From positions 1 through 6,209 of the forward strand of contig DAOPKN010000099.1 in assembly GCA_035391225.1 (NCBI GenBank): a stretch of DNA of 6,209 bases, given 5' to 3'. The notes under the pieces were generated by a model, which did not search any database, had not been told where the DNA came from, and was given only the letters and a program-made list of their open reading frames with translations. Shown in pieces: positions 1 through 6,209 of the stretch (positions are counted from its first letter, which is position 1; each line of letters starts with the position of its first letter). Source of the DNA: DAOPKN01 sp035391225 (lineage in GTDB: Bacteria > Thermotogota > Thermotogae > MWEM01). A program made the position numbers and the translations under genes.

Positions 1-2674
1 CGTTTGGCCCCAGGTCCACCAGGATTCGGGGAGCCAGTTTGGAAAAAAACGTGCGGAGTTTTTCGCCGTACCCCGTACGCATCCACTTGTTCGAGGTGAT
101 GTAGTATAGACTGCCCTCTTCTTTGAGCAACTGCATCCCTTTTTCAAAGAACAGGCAGTACACATCACCGTTTTTATCGTGAACCTGGAAGTTCTCTTCC
201 TTGTAGGTCTCTTGAAGCGGGGTTCCCTTCAGCTTCTGGAGCTGAATGTAAGGGGGGTTGCCGATAACGGCGTGGAAACCGTTCTCCACGCCAAACATCC
301 ATACCGGGTCAAAAAAGGGACAGGACTGGTTTTGTGCGTAGGGATCCCAGTTTGCCACTTCTTGGGCGGTATTCTTTGGCCATCCGTCGTCCAGCAAGAT
401 TTGTTTCATGTGTTCCCGAACCTCGTGATCCCTTTCCCGGAGTTTTCGCTTTGTCTTTGGAGTTTTGGCGGAGAAGTGCTGGTGCCGAATCCCCTGTAAC
501 TCTTCCTGTAAATCGGCTAAGCGAGAATCGGTGAGGCGCATTTGCGTGGGTTTTTTCAACGATACCAACGTATTTGCCGCAACGAATCGGGTTTCCAGGT
601 TTGGAAGCGGGCGAATGCCGAAGTTGGAGCGGTCGGGGTTGGATTTCTGTTCCACGATCAACGAGATGAAGAAGCGCAGACGGGCGATCTGGATGGCGAT
701 TGGTTGCAGGTCCACACCGAAGATCACGTTCTCGATCAGGAAGAGTTTGCGACCGTAATCCAGCTCGTTGTTCTGGAAGGCTTTTTCGATGTCTTTCACT
801 GTTTTTTGCCGGATCTCGCTGTCTTCGATTGCTTGCGCATTTTTCACCTGCCGCTCTTTCCACAGCGTGTTGCGCGGGTCGAGTCGATGCAACACGTGAA
901 CCAACTGGTGTAGGATCCCCATGGGATACGCTCCCGAGCCGCAGGCGGGATCCAAGATCTTGAAGCCATCAATGGCCTCGATGAGAACGTTGATTTGTTT
1001 TTCATTGAGTCCCGGGTCGCTGTCGTTGAATCCCAAGAGTATTTCCAGCTTTTCTTTCGCCTGCTTTTCTTGAGTTCCTCCGCGGGAAACCAATTGCAGA
1101 GAAAGGTAATGCAACAGGGTTTCGTTCACCATGTAATTTACGATCTCCCGGGGAGTGTAGAAGCTTCCCGTTTGGTTTCGGGCGGTTTTGCTGGTTTCGG
1201 GGTTGTAGCTGGCAAGCAAGTTCTCGAACACTTTTCCCAACAACTCCGGGTCGAGCGCGATGTCTTCCTCGATGGGGGTGTTTTCCGCCACGGTGAACTT
1301 GTAGCTTTTCAGGATGTGGAACAAACCCCGGACTTTTTCCTTTTCATGGCCCTCCCCGAGTTCTCCAACCAGGTTGACTTCTTCCTCCAGCCCGAAAAAA
1401 AGGTAGTCCGGAACGAACAGCTCGTTATCCTTCCGATCGGAAAACCCATCCCGGTACACGATGACCGCTCCCCCCTGGCGCCCTTTTTTCTCGGGGTGTG
1501 GGTGGTCCAAGCATTCGAAAAGTCCCCCGTTCAGGAAGGGCACGACCTGGTTCACGAGTTCCAGGAAGGCCTCGGGGTTCTGAAAGGAGTCCCGGTAGCG
1601 CATCAGGGTGGTTGCGTTCATGTTTTGCCCGTCTCTTCGAAATTCCCTTTTTTCCCGATCCTTGTTCAGGGTCGCAAAGAAAAGGTTTTGCAGTACCGCC
1701 TTGTAATACTTGCTTCCACCTTCGGGGTCCGAAGGCAATGTTTTTTGCGCGGGGTGAAAATCTTTGAGCAGTTCCCCTTGGAGGTATCGCTCGTCGAAAA
1801 GTTGCTCGGGGACCAGCCCCTTTTCCCGGATGAACCAAACGAACAGCAATCGCGTCAAAAGCCGGATGAGGTGGGTCGCTTGGTACATCTTGGTATCTGG
1901 TGCCTCGTTTTGCCCTTCGCCCTCCGAATCTCCCCCGGGAAAGTGCACGATATTGAGCGCCCAGAAATACCATTCCGATAGTTCCTTGTAGAACTGCTTG
2001 TTCAGCTCCCGTGTGTTCAGCGTGCTTCGCCAGGCTTCGTGCAACTCCACGAAATTGGAGAACCCGCTTTTCGCACGTAATCGATCCAGGGAGAGTTCGA
2101 AAAGAATCTCCAGGTGCGCACGGTGTGGGCTGGAAATCCGGATGTCTTTGATCAAGGTGACTTTTTCCAGCACATCGCGGTTGGAATCACGCTTATGAAG
2201 GCGTCGATCGATGATCGAAAGGGTAATGGTTTCCCCATGGCGGAAAAGAATCAATGCTGGCATGAGGAAAAGCTTGTTGATTTGCCTGGTGACGGTTGCC
2301 AGTTGGGTACGGGTATAGCTCTCCCCCTCCAGTTCGATGGCGAAAAAAAGGTACGAGTGCATGATGCTGTTGTCTACCGTGGAGTTTGCGGGAAATTCCG
2401 ATTCCATCTGCAAGCAATCCTGGGAAAGTTGGAAGAGAAAGTCCACGGATTTCCATTGGCTCCCCATGGCTTTCTCCTTCGAAAAAGATTCGCTCTCTTG
2501 CACGATTTCTTCTTGGAAACCGTCAAAGGTTTTCGAAACCAGGGGCTGCTGGTGTGGACTACTGTATCCCAGAGCTTGCAAAAAATCCCGAGCGGATTCA
2601 TAGAAAGGTGCCGAAGGAATTTTCTCCAGGGCTTGCAGGATTTTTCTTTTTTGATCCTCTTGGCTTTTCGACAT
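1..2674 (-). CDS. Eco57I-type (COG1002-like) adenine-specific DNA methyltransferase, 3' end outside window
   Basis: Reading the minus strand from ATG at 2674-2672 gives 891 codons with no stop, running off the left edge. Seen in the sequence: a long N-terminal region (about 1-490) with a conserved-looking block at 99-195 (HSYLFFAIEL; RRLHKRD; PHRAHLEILFELSL) and a helical block at 222-293; TGSFYTPREIV at 502-512, the usual entry to the methylase core; SAM-binding motif I DPACGSGAYP at 575-584; FGVDLQPIAIQIARLRF at 652-668 (motif II region); catalytic NPPY at 806-809; and FFEKGMQLL...SNKWMRTGYGEKLR at 842-874. DPACGSG plus NPPY is the signature of N6-adenine methylases. Family members are usually about 1100-1300 residues, so a C-terminal target-recognition domain is probably missing from the window. 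It would methylate adenine in a specific site using S-adenosylmethionine. I see no clear nuclease motif in the N-terminus; cleavage more likely belongs to the preceding gene product. Related to PglX and type IIG enzymes, but no subtype is assigned. Confidence 0.93.
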   Translation of the reverse strand, partial: MSKSQEDQKRKILQALEKIPSAPFYESARDFLQALGYSSPHQQPLVSKTFDGFQEEIVQESESFSKEKAMGSQWKSVDFLFQLSQDCLQMESEFPANSTVDNSIMHSYLFFAIELEGESYTRTQLATVTRQINKLFLMPALILFRHGETITLSIIDRRLHKRDSNRDVLEKVTLIKDIRISSPHRAHLEILFELSLDRLRAKSGFSNFVELHEAWRSTLNTRELNKQFYKELSEWYFWALNIVHFPGGDSEGEGQNEAPDTKMYQATHLIRLLTRLLFVWFIREKGLVPEQLFDERYLQGELLKDFHPAQKTLPSDPEGGSKYYKAVLQNLFFATLNKDREKREFRRDGQNMNATTLMRYRDSFQNPEAFLELVNQVVPFLNGGLFECLDHPHPEKKGRQGGAVIVYRDGFSDRKDNELFVPDYLFFGLEEEVNLVGELGEGHEKEKVRGLFHILKSYKFTVAENTPIEEDIALDPELLGKVFENLLASYNPETSKTARNQTGSFYTPREIVNYMVNETLLHYLSLQLVSRGGTQEKQAKEKLEILLGFNDSDPGLNEKQINVLIEAIDGFKILDPACGSGAYPMGILHQLVHVLHRLDPRNTLWKERQVKNAQAIEDSEIRQKTVKDIEKAFQNNELDYGRKLFLIENVIFGVDLQPIAIQIARLRFFISLIVEQKSNPDRSNFGIRPLPNLETRFVAANTLVSLKKPTQMRLTDSRLADLQEELQGIRHQHFSAKTPKTKRKLRERDHEVREHMKQILLDDGWPKNTAQEVANWDPYAQNQSCPFFDPVWMFGVENGFHAVIGNPPYIQLQKLKGTPLQETYKEENFQVHDKNGDVYCLFFEKGMQLLKEEGSLYYITSNKWMRTGYGEKLRTFFSKLAPRILVDLGPN

Positions 2675-2678
2675 GCTT

Positions 2679-5600
2679 TCACCTCACAATGAGCCAGGTC
2701 ACCAGTTCGAAATCATCGAGATGGTTCACCTGGTTTTGTTCTTGGGTCAACAACGCGGTTCGGTCAAATTGTAGGTGACGGTTGGAACGCTTGTGGAAAA
2801 CCTGGACGACCCCGTTCACGGCTTTGCGCAGCAGGAAGGAATAACGCCCCATTTCCTTGCCCCCGGACGTTTCAGCATTGAAATCGCGACAGAGATCTTC
2901 GAGTGGTTGCGTTTTGTTCTGGCAAAGGGTACGGAATGTTTCCAGCACTTTCTTCGCTGCAGTGTAGTTCGCTCGAATGGTTCCGTCGTTTTGCACGTAC
3001 ACAAGGAAATAGGGGTTGAGAGGGTTCACTTTCTCGTTTCCCTCAGAAGGGTTTTTTTGAACAAGACAGAAGATGACTCCTTTCGGGAAGGATTCTCCTG
3101 GAACGAGGGCATACAATCCATCCGGGCTTTTCTCCAGGGATTCTCGCTTGGTTTCCAGGTACTTCAGGAGCTCGACCCGAAAATCGTCCAGGGTGAAATC
3201 CGAAAAGGAAATGGAATCTTCCAGTTCCTCGAGGTCCAGGATCTCATGTTGGAGCTTCTTCAGCTGGCGGTTGCGAAATTTGAGATCTTCCTCGATGAGT
3301 TCGTGCAACTGGTCGGGGTTCAAGATGTTTTCCTCCCCTGTTGCCGTAACATCCACCAGTGCCATGCGCGCTTCCACACGCTCCTTGAGGTTAATGTAGT
3401 TATCCAAGTCTTCTGTTGGCCAGAAGTTGATCAGCTGGATCGCTTGATTCTTGCTTCCCAGGCGGTCTATTCGGCCGAATCGCTGGATGATGCGTACCGG
3501 GTTCCAGTGTATGTCGTAGTTGACCAGTGTATCGCAGTCTTGCAGGTTTTGCCCCTCAGAGATACAGTCGGTTGCGACCAAGATATCAATTTCTTCCTGG
3601 GTTTCCGACAACCGTCCGGGATACTTGTGGCGGTTCTTGGAAACAGGGGAAAAGTTGAGCAGGATTTCATCGTACACGTTGCGCCCCAGGGTGGTCTCCG
3701 TGTCACTTCCACACACTCTTGCGCAGTGGAGGCCGAGGTCTTTTTGGCACCAGTCTTGGATGTTTTCGTACAGGTACCGTGCAGTATCGGCGAATGCGGT
3801 AAAGATCAAGAGTTTCTTGTTCCCCGTGTTTATGGGGTTCGAAACCTTTTCCAGGATGAGGCTCTTAAGCTTGGCAAGCTTGGCATCTCGTGCCGGTGTT
3901 ACTGCGCAAGCGTTGTAAAAAAGGTCTACCAGTGCTTCCCGATCCTTTTCGAGGTCCCTTTTCCATCGCTCCAGGTCGATGTCCGCAAGGTTGAAGCGTA
4001 GTTTCTTTCCCACCTGCCAGGCCTGGATTTCATCCTCGTTTTCTTCCAGTTCGTTTTCATCGGGGATGAATTCATCCAGCGATTCGTTACTTTTTCTTTC
4101 CCGGAATTCCTGGAAATCCCGTATCTTGGTTTCCAGAGATTCGATTTTCTCCAGCGTCCGTTCCAGTGACTGGGAAAAGGAGTGGATAGAGCTTTCCAGT
4201 CTCTTGAGGTAATTGGTTTTCATCATGTTGATCAGGAAGAATTCCCGCTCGGATTGGCGAAAACCAGCAATTTTGGTTCCTGCCAGTTCTTCGTACTTTT
4301 CTCGTTGATCGGCAAGCACGTAGGCAGAGGGGTTGAAAATGGAAAGTTTGTACTCGAGGATCTGGCGATTCACCCTATCGTACGAGGGAAAGCGACCCTG
4401 GCGGTCGATTTGCGGGTACACGGGGATGGGGCGTCTTCGTTCCGGGAATTTCCCCAGCTTTTCCACCTGGTAGAAGTTCAGGATATGCTTCCGGGAGCGG
4501 GCTATGGTGATTTCATCCAAGAGCTTGAAGAATGCGGAATCAAGGGTTTCAAGGAGCTTCTTCACGCTACGGTTGGAATTTTTCTTGGGATCTGCCCATT
4601 GGGTAAAGCGGGTCTGCGTGTTCTTGAGCGCTTGCGAAATATCGCGGATCTTGCAGCTTTCCCAAAGGGCATCGTCTTTTCCCTCGGTAATGAAGGCAAT
4701 TTGGTTCCGAAGGTCCCTAAGGTTGTTGTTTACTGGGGTGGCGGAAAGCATCAAAACCTTGGTACGAACCCCTGACTTGATGATCTTTTCCATGAGCCAA
4801 CCAGCCCGGTTGAGATGGATGCTCCCATCTTCTCGTTCTTTTTTCAAGGGGTTTCCGCGAAAGTTGTGCGATTCGTCGATGACAACCAGATCGTAGGCTC
4901 CCCAGTTGAAGGTTTCCAGATCGATCCCGTTGGGTTTGGATTTCCCCTTCTCTCGACCCATGTCGGTGTGGCACAGAACGCTGAAGTCAAATCGATCCTT
5001 GGGGAAGGGGTTGAGAGAATGGTTTTGCCGTGCCTGGTAAATGGTCCAATTTCCCGCTAACTTCTTGGGGCAAATGACAAGCACCCTCTGGTTCAGGAGC
5101 TCGAAGTACTTGATGATGGCCAGGGCCTCGAATGTTTTCCCCAACCCAACGCTGTCGGCGATGATGCAACCGTTATGCTTCAAGATCTTGTTGATAGCCC
5201 CCTTGACCCCATCTTTTTGGAAGTCGTACAGTGCTTCCCAGATTTGGCTGTCGAAAAAACCCGTTCGTGGTTCAATCAACCCTTCTTGTTTCTGTTCCGC
5301 AAGGTAGTCCCCGAAGATGTGGAAAAGCGTTTTGAAGTAAACGAACTCGGGGGAATTTTCCCGATGCAGTTGCTCCAGGTATTCCAACACACGTTCCTTG
5401 ACATCTTCTACGAGGCCACCGGAATCGGACCAGATCTTGTCAAACCATTCCACAAGTTCCCGGCGCTCCCTGTCACTGTCGATGACCAGGTTGAGCTCAA
5501 TGTTTTTGTTCCCCCCCAGTCCCAATCCGTTCACGGTGAAGTTCGAACTCCCAGCAATGGCTCTCTCTACACCGCTTTGTTCGTGAACATGGTAAAGCTT

Positions 5601-5960
5601 CCCGTGAAGGAATTTTGGGCGCACGAGGGACCGAATCTCGACCTTTTCCCGTATCCACTGGCTACACTCTCTTGCAACGCTTTTCTGAGATAGTCTGTTT
5701 TCCAAGGAAATGTGGTCATCCTCGATTCGAAAACCCTTCGGATCCAGTTTTTCGGGGTTTACGGACTGGATGAACGTTGGTTCCCCAAATAGGAACCGTA
5801 GGCCTCGGATCCCGTTAAAGTTTTTCTTCAGGCTGTGGTAGGCGAAAATGGTGAAATACGCAGAAACGATGGAAACGCTGGAACCAGCTGAAACTGCTTC
5901 TTTAAGGAAGCTGCCCACCGTTCCGAAAAAAAAGTTATCCCGTATCGTGGATTCGTTCAT
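2679..5960 (-). CDS. PLD-like nuclease - SNF2 superfamily 2 helicase fusion protein
   Basis: Complete 1093-residue protein. The start is firm: ATG at 5960 has AAGGAG seven bases upstream and an in-frame TAA at 5999-5997. Residues 1-180 form a phospholipase D-like domain, with HGK at 119-121, GSSN at 137-140 and NIELN at 153-157. Residues 240-425 are the first RecA lobe: Q-motif-like YDFQKDGV (245-252), Walker A DSVGLGKT (269-276), DESH box (362-365) and motif III LSATPVNNN (405-413). Residues 585-645 are a helical, coiled-coil-like insertion ending in an acidic stretch. The second lobe has LLIFTAF (717-723), ATDCISEGQNLQ (796-807) and QRFGRIDRLGS (826-836, with arginine fingers R827, R830 and R833). 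Residues 890-1093 are a C-terminal extension I do not recognise. Known for the families: SNF2 motors translocate on duplex DNA, and PLD domains can be metal-independent nucleases, usually as dimers when one HKD is present per chain. Inferred: the motor/nuclease subunit of a restriction-like system with the downstream methylase. The HKD aspartate is not at its canonical place (H126), so cutting activity is uncertain. Confidence 0.95.
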   Translation of the reverse strand: MNESTIRDNFFFGTVGSFLKEAVSAGSSVSIVSAYFTIFAYHSLKKNFNGIRGLRFLFGEPTFIQSVNPEKLDPKGFRIEDDHISLENRLSQKSVARECSQWIREKVEIRSLVRPKFLHGKLYHVHEQSGVERAIAGSSNFTVNGLGLGGNKNIELNLVIDSDRERRELVEWFDKIWSDSGGLVEDVKERVLEYLEQLHRENSPEFVYFKTLFHIFGDYLAEQKQEGLIEPRTGFFDSQIWEALYDFQKDGVKGAINKILKHNGCIIADSVGLGKTFEALAIIKYFELLNQRVLVICPKKLAGNWTIYQARQNHSLNPFPKDRFDFSVLCHTDMGREKGKSKPNGIDLETFNWGAYDLVVIDESHNFRGNPLKKEREDGSIHLNRAGWLMEKIIKSGVRTKVLMLSATPVNNNLRDLRNQIAFITEGKDDALWESCKIRDISQALKNTQTRFTQWADPKKNSNRSVKKLLETLDSAFFKLLDEITIARSRKHILNFYQVEKLGKFPERRRPIPVYPQIDRQGRFPSYDRVNRQILEYKLSIFNPSAYVLADQREKYEELAGTKIAGFRQSEREFFLINMMKTNYLKRLESSIHSFSQSLERTLEKIESLETKIRDFQEFRERKSNESLDEFIPDENELEENEDEIQAWQVGKKLRFNLADIDLERWKRDLEKDREALVDLFYNACAVTPARDAKLAKLKSLILEKVSNPINTGNKKLLIFTAFADTARYLYENIQDWCQKDLGLHCARVCGSDTETTLGRNVYDEILLNFSPVSKNRHKYPGRLSETQEEIDILVATDCISEGQNLQDCDTLVNYDIHWNPVRIIQRFGRIDRLGSKNQAIQLINFWPTEDLDNYINLKERVEARMALVDVTATGEENILNPDQLHELIEEDLKFRNRQLKKLQHEILDLEELEDSISFSDFTLDDFRVELLKYLETKRESLEKSPDGLYALVPGESFPKGVIFCLVQKNPSEGNEKVNPLNPYFLVYVQNDGTIRANYTAAKKVLETFRTLCQNKTQPLEDLCRDFNAETSGGKEMGRYSFLLRKAVNGVVQVFHKRSNRHLQFDRTALLTQEQNQVNHLDDFELVTWLIVR
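2680..2685 (-). promoter_or_regulatory. Ribosome binding site of the methyltransferase gene, inside the helicase gene end
   Basis: GAGGTG, five bases before the ATG at 2674, matches the anti-Shine-Dalgarno core (AGGAGGTGA). It overlaps the last codons and the TGA stop (2681-2679) of the helicase gene. This fixes the methylase start and implies translational coupling: ribosomes ending the first gene sit directly on the start site of the second. Confidence 0.8.
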
Positions 5961-5967
5961 GTTGGTT

Positions 5968-5973
5968 CTCCTT
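5968..5973 (-). promoter_or_regulatory. Ribosome binding site of the PLD-SNF2 helicase gene
   Basis: AAGGAG followed by a seven-base spacer (AACCAAC) and ATG. This is a strong, canonical site and, with the in-frame stop 13 codons upstream, it decides the start of the 1093-residue protein. Confidence 0.9.
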
Positions 5974-6027
5974 GTTTTTTCTTGGGAAAGCGGCTGTTAG
6001 CAGGGGTATCTGGTGGCCATCGGGTAT

Positions 6028-6056
6028 ATTATAGACAATGTTACAAGAAAATCCAA
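6028..6056 (-). promoter_or_regulatory. Sigma70-type promoter for the two-gene operon
   Basis: On the minus strand TTGGAT (6056-6051) lies 17 bp upstream of a perfect TATAAT (6033-6028). The -35 box matches the consensus at three of six positions, so it is moderate, while the -10 box and the spacing are ideal. The expected transcript start is near 6021, giving a leader of about 60 bases. No other promoter is visible between the two genes, so this one probably serves both. Confidence 0.65.
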
Positions 6057-6068
6057 ATTTTTTTCTTG
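6044..6068. repeat. Inverted repeat spanning the -35 box, possible operator
   Basis: CAAGAAAA at 6044-6051 and its exact reverse complement TTTTCTTG at 6061-6068 are separated by nine bases and centred on the -35 hexamer. The 8-bp arms and promoter position would suit a dimeric repressor that blocks RNA polymerase. No regulator gene is in the window, and the A/T-rich arms could be partly chance. Confidence 0.4.
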
Positions 6069-6152
6069 GGCAAAAGGAACTTGTTTGGTTGAAACTTTTA
6101 AAGGTTTGGAGACCCCAAGGTTTTTCTTTCGGTTCGCGGAAATCGATTGCGC

Positions 6153-6177
6153 AAGAAAAACCAAACCCCATTGGGGT
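6153..6177 (-). terminator. Weak terminator-like hairpin before the operon promoter
   Basis: On the minus strand a small stem ACCCC-AAT-GGGGT (6177-6165) is followed by TTGGTTTTTCTT (6164-6153). The position would suit ending transcription from a gene further right. The stem is only five base pairs and the T-run is interrupted, so this is a weak candidate. Confidence 0.25.
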
Positions 6178-6209
6178 ACAAGGAGCTTACCCTCGCATAC
6201 GCGCGCATA

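Larger units (their letters stand above)
5975..6070. repeat. Pair of 12-base direct repeats flanking the promoter
   Basis: The 12-mer TTTTTTCTTGGG (plus strand) occurs at 5975-5986, just upstream of the helicase ribosome site, and again at 6059-6070, just upstream of the -35 box. The feature span covers both copies and the sequence between them. The function is unknown. Part of the same word also occurs inside coding sequence near 4580 (codons for Pro-Lys-Lys), so the similarity alone is modest evidence. Confidence 0.45.
5961..6209. other. Upstream intergenic region, no convincing gene
   Basis: About 250 bp with no gene I can support. It becomes more A/T-rich toward the promoter. Two minus-strand frames are open at the right edge: one ends at TAA 6100-6098 (about 37 codons including the stop) and the other at TAA 5999-5997 (about 71 codons including the stop, but running through the promoter). 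Either could be the tail of a gene from outside the window, the first being the better fit because it stops before the promoter. Neither shows a recognisable motif. The last bases hold CGCATA twice, ten bases apart (6194-6199 and 6204-6209). Confidence 0.5.

Noticed and set aside
995..1981. 328-codon plus-strand frame as a gene
   Set aside because: It lies codon-on-codon opposite the methylase, shows no recognisable domain, and is accounted for by scarcity of TTA/CTA/TCA in the sense gene. The opposite strand has clear family motifs.
309..2682. Methylase gene broken into several short minus-strand pieces by frameshifts
   Set aside because: The short minus-strand frames here (309-863, 1425-1973, 2193-2456, 2374-2682) are off-frame shadows. 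Reading from ATG 2674 stays open to position 1 with all motifs in one frame, so there is no frameshift.
2775..4001. 408-codon plus-strand frame as a gene
   Set aside because: Exact mirror frame of the helicase C-terminal half, ending at a sense CTA codon. No motif of its own, while the minus strand carries helicase motifs V and VI here.
1..5960. Assignment to DISARM, BREX, or classical type I or type III restriction
   Set aside because: No drmA/drmB/drmC, no pglZ/brxC, no HsdS, and no Mod/Res arrangement in view. The PLD-SNF2 fusion plus COG1002-type methylase resembles parts of these but does not match any of them on the visible genes alone.
5935..6171. 78-codon minus-strand frame overlapping the helicase start
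   Set aside because: No ribosome site before its ATG, it runs through the promoter and the helicase ribosome site, and it has no recognisable motif.
6177..6209. AAGGAG on the plus strand near 6180 as the start of a rightward gene
   Set aside because: No ATG, GTG or TTG follows at a suitable distance before the edge of the window.

Overview
The window holds two long genes on the minus strand in one tight operon, read from right to left, plus a promoter-bearing upstream region at the right end. Base composition is mixed (roughly half G+C by eye), the Shine-Dalgarno sites are of the AAGGAG/GAGGTG kind and the promoter is sigma70-like, so this is a bacterial chromosome or a large bacterial element. 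The phylum cannot be fixed from this sequence. I see no transposase, integrase, tRNA, rRNA or CRISPR array.

Layout in the direction of transcription: (1) 6209-5961, about 250 bp without a convincing gene. It carries a promoter (TTGGAT - 17 bp - TATAAT), an inverted repeat that straddles the -35 box, several copies of the octamer CAAGAAAA/TTTTCTTG, and a weak terminator-like hairpin further upstream. (2) 5960-2679, a complete 1093-residue protein: an N-terminal phospholipase D-like (HKD) nuclease domain fused to a full SNF2-type superfamily 2 helicase/translocase with all core motifs. (3) After only 4 bases, 2674 to the left edge (position 1), the first 891 residues of an Eco57I/COG1002-type adenine-specific DNA methyltransferase. 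It has motif I (DPACGSG) and the catalytic NPPY. The frame is open the whole way and runs off the window, so the C-terminal target-recognition part and the stop codon lie outside.

Taken together this looks like a two-gene (or larger) restriction-modification-like anti-phage module: the methylase would mark self DNA at an adenine-containing site, while the PLD-SNF2 protein would translocate on and cut unmarked DNA. The close spacing, and a ribosome site for the methylase lying inside the end of the helicase gene, point to co-expression at a set ratio. The individual families are known. What is open is the exact system type, whether further genes lie to the left, and whether the degenerate HKD motif still cuts DNA. 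The defence role is inferred from protein families and gene order, not shown by the sequence itself.
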